Shown here one piece after another: positions 23,496 to 34,400 of a DNA stretch of 64,000 nt; within the stretch, counting starts at the first letter, position 1, and every line of letters starts with the position of its first letter. The notes beneath the pieces were generated by a model. The model was given only the letters and a program-made list of their open reading frames with translations, ran no database searches and was not told the DNA's origin. The stretch covers positions 12,834,001 through 12,898,000 of the forward strand of contig OZ316895.1 of NCBI GenBank assembly GCA_973895155.1, written 5' to 3'. A program made the translations under genes and the position numbers. The stretch comes from Marsupella aquatica. Its lineage: Eukaryota; Marchantiophyta.

Positions 23496-25038
23496 TGAGC
23501 ACAAGAAAGACTGTCGCAGAGTCTAGAATTCCATTTACTGGCCGCGTTGCTTGCACGAGAAGTAATCCTTCTTCTCGTAAAATAATTGCATTGTACGATG
23601 ACGTAGCGAACGAAAAGGGACTGTTCTGTCTTCGCGACATCGCGACGCTTATTCTTCTTCCGTCCTCCTCAAACACGCACAGCAACTTCGTCGCACATTC
23701 GACGCAAACGAGCTCGAATGAGGACTGTACTCCAAGAGTCTCTGCAGCTTCGTAGCCAATACTAAACTCGGTGGGCAGTCGGGGCGCTGGACTGCTGGGC
23801 CCGCCCCCGCCACGCGCCCGCCATCGCCATTCTTTTTCAATGCTTTTCTACTGTACTAGGGGACATCACGTTGCTGTGTGCTCTGTGTGCTGTTCTCGGT
23901 CGGGGCCCCTATATACCCTGTGCGGCGGCATTGATCAATTTAAATTTGTGCTGTGGTCGACAGCACGGAGGAGTGAGGTTGGCGGTTTACTGTCCCCGTG
24001 CTTGCCATCTCTCTTTCTCTGTCTCTCTTCTCTGTCTCTCTCTGTCTTCCCTTATTTTTCTGCATTCTAATCCCATTCACGTATGGTGAGGCAGCTTCTG
24101 GCTTTTGTTTAAGAGAAGCTGAATTCCTCGACGTGGTCGGATCGTTTTCTCTGTGTCTGTCTGTCTGTCTCGCCTCTGCCTCTTCCCTTGTTCTTCTCCA
24201 TTCCATTCCAATCCCTTCACATTAGGTGTGGCAGTTGCTGGCTTTGTGCAAGAGAGGCGGAAGTGAGGCGGAATTCGTCGACGGCGGAGGAATCGTTGTA
24301 GTATTGTTGTTACCCCGTGATCATCGTATTCGTTTTGGAGTCTTGGCTGGATTGAATCTTTGCAGTTAGGTCTGCGGCTGGTGCTACTTCTTCGTCAGGG
24401 TGGACAGGTCACAAACAAACGGATCCGGGTTGAATCTTGGCGTGCAAGATTTGCATCCGTACTGCCATCGCTCTTTTTAGAGTTGATTTGGTAGGAGGTG
24501 TGGTCTGTTCGTGTAAATACGTAGGTTGAACAATTTTTAGTGGTCGGATTGCTGCTTCGATTGGTATTGCTGCAACTTCGCTCGGAGAGGCGAGGCGAAA
24601 CGAGGCAAGGGAATCGAGATATAAGGGCCGTTTCTAAAGCTCGCATCATTCATCCTCCCTTCCCAGGGGCTTCGTCCAGTCACAGCTGCGAGTGAGCGAG
24701 CACCTCTTGATCATTGGAGCGTTGTTCTGCTCCTCCGCCTGATTCTCTGCGGCCGTTTCATTTCGGGTTCGTTTCAATCGGAACGGTCGAGAGCGGAAAT
24801 AGAAGAGAACGAAAAGAAAGTTGGCTTGTTGCCTCACAGTCTCGTAGGCGAGCGGTCGTTTGGGGCGGCGACGGGACGGAGGTTTTGGTCATACTATACG
24901 TCTGTTACGGCCTTGGGTTGTGGAGGTTTGAAGTTTGGGCGGAGAGTCGCACTGTTTCACTCAGCATTGCCTATTGATTTGGTCGAGTGTGTACATACTG
25001 GACACAGGGGGACGGCCTACGGTTGCCCTTAGGGGGGA
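23496..25038 (+). promoter_or_regulatory. Region upstream of the NFXL1 leader, with CT-rich tracts
   Basis: About 1.5 kb between the satellite and leader copy B. CT-rich microsatellite tracts occur at about 24010-24060 (CTCTCTTTCTCTGTCTCTC) and at 24150-24190. Such tracts are common near plant transcription starts, so the NFXL1 promoter may lie here. One minus-strand frame from about 23760 to 23488 stays open for about 90 codons (FEEDGRRISVAMSRRQNS) with no domain I know. Confidence 0.35.
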
Positions 25039-25524
25039 GAATTGTTGCGTAGCAGCAACCATCTGATCTACCGAGCCGGACGGTTCGGAGGAAGGAGGAG
25101 GGATTTGATTTGGGAGGGGAGCTCGTGTTCGTGCATTAGACTTGGGAGATTGTGTTTTCCATCTCCATTGTGAGTATTAGGTTTTAGGCAGAAGCAGCGT
25201 CGGCCATCATCCCAGAGCCTTCCAGTTTAGGGTGTGGATTTGGTCATTAATTAATCGGGTTGTCTGAAAGATTGCTCTTACGTTGTGAACTCTTCTAGCC
25301 CAAAGGAGGTGGTCGTTTATCTTCATTAAGGTTTCAATTTGGTTATTCTTGAGTGGAATCTGTAATACGTTCTGATCAGGTTCACCCCGAATTCCTGTCC
25401 TTGTAGATTACTCGGCGAATTATCGACAAGTTATTTCACCTAAGATTGTGGGCAGCTCGTGAACGTGAGGGTGAGAAGAACTTGTGAAACTACACCGTCA
25501 TTGCGCAGGCAGGAGTAGTGGATC
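25039..25524 (+). promoter_or_regulatory. NFXL1 leader segment (copy B of the direct repeat)
   Basis: It ends 20 bases before the NFXL1 ATG, so it is the likely 5' UTR, perhaps with a 5' UTR intron (a GTGAGT-type donor near 25169 and a GCAGGCAG acceptor near 25512 are possible). It matches 9936-10431 over its full length. Whether the promoter lies inside it or upstream cannot be told from sequence. Confidence 0.65.
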
Positions 25525-25544
25525 GGGTACCTGGGGAAAGAGTT

Positions 25545-28500
25545 ATGGATGATTCTTATGGCAATTATGTGCGTGGACCTCACGGTCGAGCAGGTGGAGC
25601 TCCTCATGTGCACGTAAGCGACTCAGGTAGCATGGGCCCATACCAAAATCGGTACCGTCGAGGAGGTCCTCAACAGCAGCAGCGAAATTCTGCCAATGGT
25701 AATGAATCTGGATCATCAATCACTAGGACTTGGCGGGCCACCGGTGTGGCTAGAGCCACTACCTCCCCGCCTCGTGAGAGATTGACCGGCTCATCTCCAA
25801 GACGTGCTACAAGGCCAGAGCCAAGACAAGGTCTTGTCAGTTCCCGTGGAGGGCGTGGGGCCTCTACCGCAGGACGAGTAGGGATTGGCAGCAACAGATT
25901 CGGAAGGAGCTATGTGGAGGAAGGAGCAAGCCCTGCTGCTGCACATTCACATGATTGTAGAGGACATTCGGGGGGCGAGATGTGCGACAGAGGTGAGAGT
26001 CCACATCGTGGGGATCGACCTAGATGGGCTGTAGCAGAAGCACCAATCGTTATTGGTGGGCAAAATGAATATGATGTCGAGGAGTCTCGTCAACTGGAGG
26101 ATTTTTGGACAAATGAGCAGATGTATCCCGAATCCACAAGACGAATGGACTCTAGTTTCTCATCCAGTGGTGTGAATGGGAGATTCGGTGGTAGAGGGGA
26201 GGATTCGTCCGCGGGGCCACAGCAAGGTAGAGGTTCGAGAAGATATGGGGCAGAAAGAGATATGTTCAATGCGTCCCGCACATGTGGGGAAGGGTCTCAA
26301 GACGTAAGAGGAGCCGCCAGCCATCATCACAAGGAAGCAGCCATGAGTAGCAGGAGGGAGTGGATGGGAGGAGGTGGTTCTGGTCGGGGAGAATTCGACA
26401 TCAGACCGGGAAGTAGTTCTGGAGACAGCGTGACCCCCAATGAGAATATGGGCAGGCCATTTGCGCATAGAGAAGTGGGAGGGCGTGGGAAACGGGACTA
26501 TAACTTGGGGAAGGGAGCCGAGGGCTCGTCTGCAGCTGGGCAGGGACGAGGGAGAGATCACAATGATCCTTTTCCTCCCCGTGTAGAATCTGACAGCGCG
26601 GGAGCGTTATGGAAAGCCAAGAAATCGCTGGTACCACAGCTGGTCCAGGAATTAGAAGAGAAGCTGACCAGGGGAATTGTTGAGTGCATGATATGTTACG
26701 ACATGGTGGGGAGAGGTTCTCCAGTATGGTCATGTGCAAGTTGCTACGCGATTTTCCACTTGTCTTGCATCAGGAAATGGGCAAGGGCCCCCACTTCCGC
26801 GGATTTGTCCGTCTCGTCGTCAAACCATTCTTTGGATGGCAATTGGAGGTGCCCTGGCTGCCAAACTGTGGAATTCATCAGTGCGAAGGATCTTCGTTAT
26901 TATTGCTTCTGTGGGCAAGTGGAGAATCCATCTGTCGACCACTACATTACTCCTCATTCATGCGGAGGGCCCTGCAAGAAGGCCCTGGACAAGAGTAAGC
27001 TCAAGCGGTGTAACCATTATTGCACAATGCAATGTCACCCGGGACCCTGCCCTCCTTGTGCAGCCAATGCCCCAAGCGAGTCATGTCCATGCGGAAAGAA
27101 GACGTTCACCCGGCGGTGTGGAGAACAGACGGCAATAGGGAGCTGTGGAAATGTCTGTGGACGCATGCTCTTGTGTGGGCGTCACTCTTGTTCCCAGATC
27201 TGTCACGAGGGACCATGCGAGTCTTGCAACGTGGAGGTCAAAACTCAATGCTTTTGTGGTGTGAAGCAGGAAATCTTGCTGTGTGGGCGTGTTGAAATGC
27301 AAGGAGAGCTTGACTTCGAGAAAGGATTGTTCTCTTGTGCTAGCCCTTGCTCTAGAACGTTGTCCTGCGGAAATCACAAATGCGAGGAGAAGTGTCACCC
27401 TGGAACGTGTGGAGAATGTGAGCTCGCTCCTTCAAAATTACAGACGTGTCCCTGCGGGAAAAAGAAGCTCCAGGAACTTGTGGGCAACGAGAGAGGCAGG
27501 AAAACCTGTCTGGACGCCATTCCCACCTGTTCTCAGGGATGCGGAAAGCTCCTACCGTGTGGATTGCATGTATGTCGAGACTTGTGCCATGCAGGTCCCT
27601 GTCCACCTTGTAAGGTACCCGTTGATCAGAAGTGTCGCTGTGGTTCCACCACCAGATCGGTGGCTTGCTACGTTTCGCGGGGAGCCGAAGTGGTAGGCGA
27701 GGAGAATGTGGGGCTTTTCCTATGTGAGAAGAAGTGTGGGCAGAAAAAGAGCTGCGGACGACATAGATGTAATAATAGGTGCTGTCCTGCCGTGGGAGAT
27801 GGGAACCATCGCCTACAGGATGAGCGAGAGCGTGGTCCACACGAATGCTTACTTGCGTGCGGGAAGAAACTGCGATGCAAGCAGCATTACTGCCAGGACT
27901 TGTGCCACTCCGGTCACTGTGCTCCTTGTCTGGAATCCACTTTCACGGAACTTTCTTGCGCGTGTGGTAAAACCTCAATTCCTCCCCCTGTCCCATGTGG
28001 AACTCCTCTCCCATCCTGCCAACTTCCGTGTTCGTTTACTCAGGCATGTGGCCATCCTCCCACCCATCTTTGCCACTTTGGTGACTGCCCACCTTGTACA
28101 GTTCAAGTGAGCAAAGAATGTGTTGGAAACCATGTTCTTCTGAGGGGAGTTCCTTGTGGATCGCGAGACATCAAGTGCAACAACCTTTGTGGAAAGACAA
28201 GACAGTGTGGGTTGCATGCCTGTGGCCGCGCTTGTCATGTTGCTCCGTGTGATACCCCAGTGGGGGAGGATAAGGCAACTAACGCAAAGCCAGCGAAACT
28301 TTCATGTGGGCAGCAGTGTGGAGCACCTCGCAGGGATTGTTCTCACAAATGTGGTTCTCCTTGTCATCCATCATCGCTGTGTCCCGACAACCGGTGCAAA
28401 ATCATGGTGAAAATTACTTGCGGTTGTGGGCGAATGTCAGGGGAAGTTCCATGTGATGCAGGGGGTAGTAGCCACAGCCGAGCCACAGCAGAGACTGAGA

Positions 28501-29735
28501 TGTTACTAAGTAGACTACCAGCTCCACTGCAGCCAATTAATGGAAACGAGAAAATCCCTCTTGGTCAAAGGAAACTCCAATGTGATGATGAGTGTGGCAA
28601 GCTGGAGAAGCGACGCCTTCTTGCCGATGCTTTTGGTGTGGAGTACCATGGTGATGGTCACTTAGGTGGAGACAATGGGGTTCTGGGCTCTGATATGTTG
28701 GCTGAGATGCTCCGCAGAGATCCTCAATGGGTTCTCTCTGTCGAAGAGCGGTTCAAAAGTTTGCTCCTGGGTCCGAAGGGTTCAGGTGGCATCAAGGTGC
28801 ATGTCTTCTGTGCTATGCCTAAGGAGAAGAGAGACATAATTTCCCAACTTGCAGAGAGATGGTCTCTGTCAGTCAGCAATTCTGGTAGGGAACCGCGACG
28901 ATTTCCGATAGTTCACGTGACAAATAAGTCAAAGGTCCCTTACTTGAAGTTGATTTCAAAGACTCCGCTTCCGACCTCTGGACAGCAAATACCGCCACCA
29001 TTCAACCCTGCTGTGGATATGGAGCCAGGACTGGTGGTTGCCTTTTTTGATGTACCACGAGAGGTTGACATGAGCAGCCTGGTGCTTAGGTTTGCGGGAG
29101 AGTGTGAGCTTGTCTGGTTGAATGACAAGAATGCCTTGGCTATCTTTGGAGATGCAGCCAGGGCTGCTACAGCTTTGAGACGGGTGGACCATACTTCAGC
29201 CTATAAAGGTGCAATCTCTCTGCCTGGTTCTGCTATTCACTCTTCCAGTAGAGTTGGCGCGGCCTGGGGGCCAGCAGTAGGTGGTGCCTATGGTGCTAAA
29301 CCCGTTGCGAGGAAGAAAGCTGTTCAGAATGAGTCTAGTGATTGGGTAGAAGATGCTTGGGGGGTAGAGGGTAAGAAGGCTGCTGGGGCTTGGCAAAGCA
29401 AAGGCTCAAATCCTATTACCGCAACAAAAAATCCCTGGGGAGCCTTGGAGCAAATCAAGCCAAGAGTAAATGAGGTGGGGATCAAGGGCTGTTTTGTCAC
29501 TGGTCAGTCCTCATCTTTTGTCCCTGCCAAAGATGGGGAGAGTAGTGCTCAGGGAGAGAGAGCTAAGTTTGTCAGGCCTACCAACACAGCAGATGCCGAT
29601 AAGCAGGTTGGAACTTTGAAGGAGGTCTCGCAGTTGGGTGTCGGTTCCCTGTCCAAGAGTGCTACATCCAGTGGTTCCAATGCCGCAGTAGTCGACAGCA
29701 CTGATTATGACGATTGGGAAAAATTACTCGATTAA
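25545..29735 (+). CDS. NFXL1: NFXL1-type NF-X1 zinc-finger protein with RING domain, intronless
   Basis: A single uninterrupted frame of 1396 residues. The first ATG is at 25545; the frame is open 5' of it to a GTG at 25518. The first ~370 residues are Gly/Arg/Ser rich and disordered. A C4HC3 RING/PHD-like finger at about residues 381-440 starts CMICYDMVGRGSPVWSC and ends WRCPGCQ. Then at least eight NF-X1-type fingers follow to about residue 960, for example CNHYCTMQCHPGPCPPC, CGRHSCSQICHEGPCESC and CGLHVCRDLCHAGPCPPC. A C-terminal region (about 1010-1150) contains VEERFKSLLLGPKGSGG and KVHVFCAMPKEKRD. The protein ends in an acidic DYDDWEKLLD tail. Plant NFXL1 proteins are nuclear regulators of stress and defence genes with RING-linked ubiquitin-ligase potential. 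The length is in the range expected for a long plant family member. Absence of introns contrasts with its neighbours. Confidence 0.95.
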   Translation: MDDSYGNYVRGPHGRAGGAPHVHVSDSGSMGPYQNRYRRGGPQQQQRNSANGNESGSSITRTWRATGVARATTSPPRERLTGSSPRRATRPEPRQGLVSSRGGRGASTAGRVGIGSNRFGRSYVEEGASPAAAHSHDCRGHSGGEMCDRGESPHRGDRPRWAVAEAPIVIGGQNEYDVEESRQLEDFWTNEQMYPESTRRMDSSFSSSGVNGRFGGRGEDSSAGPQQGRGSRRYGAERDMFNASRTCGEGSQDVRGAASHHHKEAAMSSRREWMGGGGSGRGEFDIRPGSSSGDSVTPNENMGRPFAHREVGGRGKRDYNLGKGAEGSSAAGQGRGRDHNDPFPPRVESDSAGALWKAKKSLVPQLVQELEEKLTRGIVECMICYDMVGRGSPVWSCASCYAIFHLSCIRKWARAPTSADLSVSSSNHSLDGNWRCPGCQTVEFISAKDLRYYCFCGQVENPSVDHYITPHSCGGPCKKALDKSKLKRCNHYCTMQCHPGPCPPCAANAPSESCPCGKKTFTRRCGEQTAIGSCGNVCGRMLLCGRHSCSQICHEGPCESCNVEVKTQCFCGVKQEILLCGRVEMQGELDFEKGLFSCASPCSRTLSCGNHKCEEKCHPGTCGECELAPSKLQTCPCGKKKLQELVGNERGRKTCLDAIPTCSQGCGKLLPCGLHVCRDLCHAGPCPPCKVPVDQKCRCGSTTRSVACYVSRGAEVVGEENVGLFLCEKKCGQKKSCGRHRCNNRCCPAVGDGNHRLQDERERGPHECLLACGKKLRCKQHYCQDLCHSGHCAPCLESTFTELSCACGKTSIPPPVPCGTPLPSCQLPCSFTQACGHPPTHLCHFGDCPPCTVQVSKECVGNHVLLRGVPCGSRDIKCNNLCGKTRQCGLHACGRACHVAPCDTPVGEDKATNAKPAKLSCGQQCGAPRRDCSHKCGSPCHPSSLCPDNRCKIMVKITCGCGRMSGEVPCDAGGSSHSRATAETEMLLSRLPAPLQPINGNEKIPLGQRKLQCDDECGKLEKRRLLADAFGVEYHGDGHLGGDNGVLGSDMLAEMLRRDPQWVLSVEERFKSLLLGPKGSGGIKVHVFCAMPKEKRDIISQLAERWSLSVSNSGREPRRFPIVHVTNKSKVPYLKLISKTPLPTSGQQIPPPFNPAVDMEPGLVVAFFDVPREVDMSSLVLRFAGECELVWLNDKNALAIFGDAARAATALRRVDHTSAYKGAISLPGSAIHSSSRVGAAWGPAVGGAYGAKPVARKKAVQNESSDWVEDAWGVEGKKAAGAWQSKGSNPITATKNPWGALEQIKPRVNEVGIKGCFVTGQSSSFVPAKDGESSAQGERAKFVRPTNTADADKQVGTLKEVSQLGVGSLSKSATSSGSNAAVVDSTDYDDWEKLLD

Positions 29736-30303
29736 GCGAACCTTATTTTTCACCCACAAAATTTTGCGTAGCTTAGTAGCCATGTTCACCTGTAAAGATC
29801 GTTATGCTATGCCAAGCTAAGGAAGAAAAAAATTCTGTTGATGCTCAGGTCTCTTCAAGAAAGAGGCACGGCAACCTTTTCCCACATCTTGAGTGTAGAT
29901 TGCTCTGCTAGCCTCATGTCAATGTCTTCTTGAATGGGGCTTAGCGTCGGCAACCATTCCCTTGTGTATTTTTGATCTGCTGACCGAAATTTCAAGTTGT
30001 CTCGGAATGTGCTCCTACTTCGTCTATCCCCAAGCTGTGATATTTCTCTTGCATGGCATAGATGTGTGTACGTGATCCAATGAGTTGAGAATCTGAATTG
30101 GTCCGAAGGTACCCGATCATAATTCAAGAAACCAGCTGTCCTGGTTAATGTCAATTGTTGGCCATCATGTCATTCACTATTTCTGACAGTTATATAAGGT
30201 TTGTGGTTCAGCTCTTCAATGCAACTACTTGAGTTGTTTGTGGCCCTTGGACTGGACTAAGAAAAGAGTTCGCAAATCGTTGGTTACACACTGGCGTCAG
30301 GAA
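29736..30303. other. 3' flank of NFXL1
   Basis: Should hold the NFXL1 3' UTR. Minus-strand open frame 30154-29855 has no recognisable domain and is treated as chance. Confidence 0.35.
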
Positions 30304-30597
30304 ATGAGAGGATTCAACCAGCAGTCCAAAGTACAGGACGGAGAGGACAATTCTTTATCTCTTAAAAACGATGAAGACTCCTTCGTTGAGGAGGGCCACA
30401 AACTTAGCAAAGAAATTCGGACATCCAATTTGAAAGGCTGCAAACCTCAGCAATCTCCTGTGCGAGCCGCTCCCTCCAAGACAGGTGTAGAGAAGGAACC
30501 AGGCAAATCAATCGGTGATCACAGCCTTCGGCTCCCCAGGAAGAACAAACTGGCTCAAATGAGAGCAGAGTTTTGGGGTAGATTAGAATCTAGGTGA
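30304..30597 (+). CDS. Small hypothetical ORF, possible exon
   Basis: About 97 codons from ATG at 30304; the frame is open 5' to 30229. It is charged and soluble, with DNSLSLKNDEDSFVEEGHKL and a basic end RLPRKNKLAQMRAEFWGRLE before the stop. I do not recognise it. Composition looks coding-like (charged, no low-complexity), so it may be the last exon of a short gene or a frame inside the NFXL1 3' region. Confidence 0.3.
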   Translation: MRGFNQQSKVQDGEDNSLSLKNDEDSFVEEGHKLSKEIRTSNLKGCKPQQSPVRAAPSKTGVEKEPGKSIGDHSLRLPRKNKLAQMRAEFWGRLESR

Positions 30598-31498
30598 AGC
30601 TTGTAAATGTTATGTCATGTTGGGCCCCGGGCGAGTCTTATCCGAAGTGATGGAATAACAAAAGAATTTCGCGAAGGCAGAGAGCTGCCGAAAGCTGTGG
30701 AAAAAGCTATCATCTCATAATCATGAGAATGGCGCAATTACTTGAATACATCGCAACCACCACTTTTTTGTCATAAGGTGTGACATTGCATGAGAATGTA
30801 GTTTTAGGATTCCCATACAAATGCCCAGCAGTGTATGACAATGAATTGAAAGAGCTGGATGCAAGGCTGGAAACAAATTCACTGTTTCTGCTTTCCTCCC
30901 TTTGCGCGTTCACACATTGCTCGCAAATGCTAGCAGCGGACCTGAGTTAGGACAGGTAGTTGGAAAGGTCTGTTTAAGTTGGGCAAATAAGGCCCAACTT
31001 GTACTTTTATTGTAGATCCGAGAGTTTGTTTGAATTAAATAAGAACTGAACAGTCACTGATATCGCAAACCTCGCTGAATGATATTCTCCAAATAATCGG
31101 CGCAGAAAAGACGCTTGGTAAGAAGCAGAGAATAGTCACTCATTTTGCAAACCCCACTGAATAATATTCTCAAACCCCACAGAGTAGACGCTTAGTGCAG
31201 AGAGCGCATGGGAGAGCAGGGCAATGCATTCACTATATGTTTTAAGTGTCAGGAAAGAAGTTCCGCAAGTGTTCAGGAAAAAACTAATTAAATACGCAAG
31301 ATCGAAGCCCGATTGACATTAATAGAAACAGCGTATATGCAAGATACAAATCCAATTTACAGGAGAAAGAGCGTCAGCGCACTGTAACGTTTCAGTGTAG
31401 CGCCAACCGGAAACTCGAGCCCTGATACGTGCATTTCTATTACTAGTCGGGAACAAAGCTCTTAGTGACTTCTCTTGCAGTGATATAGTAGCAGTGCT
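30598..31498. other. Intergenic region 3' of kinase gene A
   Basis: No gene seen. It should contain the 3' UTR of the minus-strand kinase gene; AATAAA on the minus strand lies at about 31006-31011. Near 31075-31160 a short phrase with CCCACTGAATAATATTCTC recurs as CTCGCTGAATGATATTCTC. Confidence 0.4.
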
Positions 31499-34400
31499 CT
31501 ATGGCAAGGTTTGGTATCGATTACTACTATTGGATCTTAAGATATAGGAGCCGGATGATGGAGCAATAGGACTGTGAAGAGTGAAAGTTTTCTCTAACTC
31601 TATGGCTTCTCTTATACCCCTCACAACTTGTGTGAAATCTGGTCTCGTGACTCCTTCTGGGTCGATGCATGAGAGTGTTATATCTGCCATCCTCCACATG
31701 GACTCTCGGTTGAAAGCTCCTTGCAGTTTGGGATCAGCCAGTGCCTCTATATCGTTAGTGTCCACCAATTTTCGCACCTGTCACCATCCCAATTGGTTTG
31801 ATGAATTGATTATCAAGAGAGCTTTGATATTGGTCTCCTTGTTGGCATATCAATCGGGCAACCCAATTCAACCTTACAGAATCCATACATGACCTGCCTC
31901 GTTATAAATTCAGCTAGTAGTTTATCCAACACGTCAATTCTTTCTCTTTCTATAGGACTCTTGGAGCAGGTCATCTCCAATCAACCCTCTCCTTTTCCTA
32001 AAAGCAGGACGACGGCCTAGAGGTGCGTCTTATGTACTTGAGAATTCAGGTTTTGCAATATTTGAGCTCGAATGAATTTTCTAGTTGCGGATAGTTTCTT
32101 TCATTTGGTACCAATAGCTATACCAATTGATGCAACAAGAATGATGGGCGAACAGGAATTTGGCCTACCCGCTCCACGAGAACAATTGGTGGGCCTCCAG
32201 CCTGCATGATGTAAGGTGGAAGCCCAGTAAGGATTTCCGCTAGAACGACACCGTAGCTGTACACATCGCTTTTGTGAGTTAACCTTCCAAGGTGGTGGTA
32301 TCTGAGAGACAGAGCAACCGGCTAGAGGTTAGGAAAAGGCTCAGATATTTAACTTTACATTCTACAATACTTCTAACTTCGAGCATGAAAGTTGTAAGCA
32401 CAGAAAGCATCTATGAGCTCATGAAACTTTGAGCCAATATTATTCGCTATCATAGCCAGTATAAGCCAACGATTGAGATCGGTATACCCTTGCTAAAGGC
32501 AAGAGGCAACGACTCACAGCCTAAATTTGGTCTACTCTGGTCTTGAGAAATTCACAAATCTTCTTCACATTCAAAGAAAAACAAAATGCAAAGACTTCTT
32601 GGAAAGTGTTGAATACTTGGGTTTAAGTTTAAATGTATATACGTTTTCAACTCGGCATTGTGGGCGGTAATGTCCCGAAAAAGGGGGCTTTGGCCCGCAA
32701 GTTTTGAGGGATCATTTTTGCCCATGAGGAGTTGATACACTTTAATCCATTTACTCCTATTTTCGGTTCTTTTTCTCCTTTCTTCACTTTTGAAGACACG
32801 AATTTCATGCAGATTGAAAATTTTCCCCTTTACCAAGAGACAAGTAGAGGACAAATCTTAAAATGTCCTTGCACACCTGTGATGGGCATTCTCTTCCATA
32901 AGGTATAAAAAGATAGAAATAGAAAAATCTTGAAGGGATTTTAGTGTCTACTTGGTGCCAGTGTACCGTGATTCAGTACCCACAAAAACTTACAAAGAGA
33001 GAATTCATTTCTCGTGTATCTACATTTTCTTGAATAATCAAAGGAGTCGGGGTATTTGTTTAAATCAACATGCATGCAATATAGACTGCCAAATCATTTC
33101 CTGAGAAATAGACAAATTGGGGTTAGGGCGAGTGAGACATACTCAGGATCAACATAGCCTGGGGTACCCTTCACAAACGTAGTGTACCCGGTAGTGGTCT
33201 CACCAGGCGTTGATTTTGACAGTCCAAAATCACAGACCTTTGCGTTCATGGCGCTATCGAGTAAAATGTTGCTCGACTTCACGTCACGATGAATGATGGT
33301 TGGCTCACACCCTTTGTGTAGGTACTCGAGCCCTACGTTGCAGCAGGCAAGATTAGATGATCGAAACCACTCTCAGTGAAAACTGCATCTGATTGCTGAT
33401 TAATTTGCAGCAGAAGCAACAACTTAACAAAGGCCCTGGGTCACCAATGTATGTAAACTAACGGAACTAATCTGTGAACAATACTCTCCTTACTATCCCA
33501 TATCACTTTTTCCCAATAAAAATTCACTTGTGACTGATAATAAAAGGAAAATATGGATTTGAAATACTCTTCCGCTTCGTTTCGCACGTTCTCACCGAAT
33601 TAAACTACCTACCTGAGGACCCAGGGAACCAAAGTGCGATTACAGGTACCTTTTGCTCCATCAATGGCAATCTGAAGCCTCCTTTTCCAATCGAGTGTAG
33701 GTAGATTTTCCCCATCATCTATGTCAAAACAGATAAACATTCGATGTGGTTAATGCAAACACATAAACATTCGACGTAGTATAATGCAGGTACAGTAGAG
33801 ATTTCAAATCCAGCATCGATATAGTTATATATGGACGCTTGTATGGTCACGTCCTTTTAAAATTCACAATTGGATCAGCACGAATGCATGCATCTGGCAG
33901 CATGACGTCCCTGGGAGGCAAGAGAACTGGAGCCAACAACAGTACTTTCTCGTATGAAGCTAAGTTTCGTCAGTCGAATCGGCCATTTACTTTCCGAAGT
34001 ATGAATCTCAATAGGGACAAGCGTAGCAATATATGCACTCACTAACAGCATATTATGGAGTGTAACACGGAAGAGTAGGCTCTCTAGCTATTTCCTACAC
34101 AAGGATTACTCGAAGGTCCAGTTGTTCACTTACTATGTAGCCATGCTTGGAGTGTTCCATTAACTTCAAACTCATAAATAAGAATGAGCTTGTTTCCTTC
34201 ATTGCAGTAAGCAATGAGTGATACCAAGTTTCTGTGATGCACTCTTGTGAGAATATCAACCTGCGCCCATTGGAAAATTCTTATGCTATAAACAGATATT
34301 TAGCTAAAGTCATAATAACGCCTGCAATATTCTTGCCAAAGAAACTCATACAGGCTAGCCCAAGAGATGTGAAAGTCAATCCGAGATGCTTGAATTGATC

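Noticed and set aside
23488-23760. Minus-strand frame of about 90 codons upstream of NFXL1
   Set aside because: Reads smoothly but matches nothing I know, lacks a start, and abuts the satellite; not enough to call a gene.
26684-28238. Alternate-frame ORFs of 80-160 codons inside NFXL1
   Set aside because: Cys-rich coding sequence leaves other frames open by composition; no independent support.
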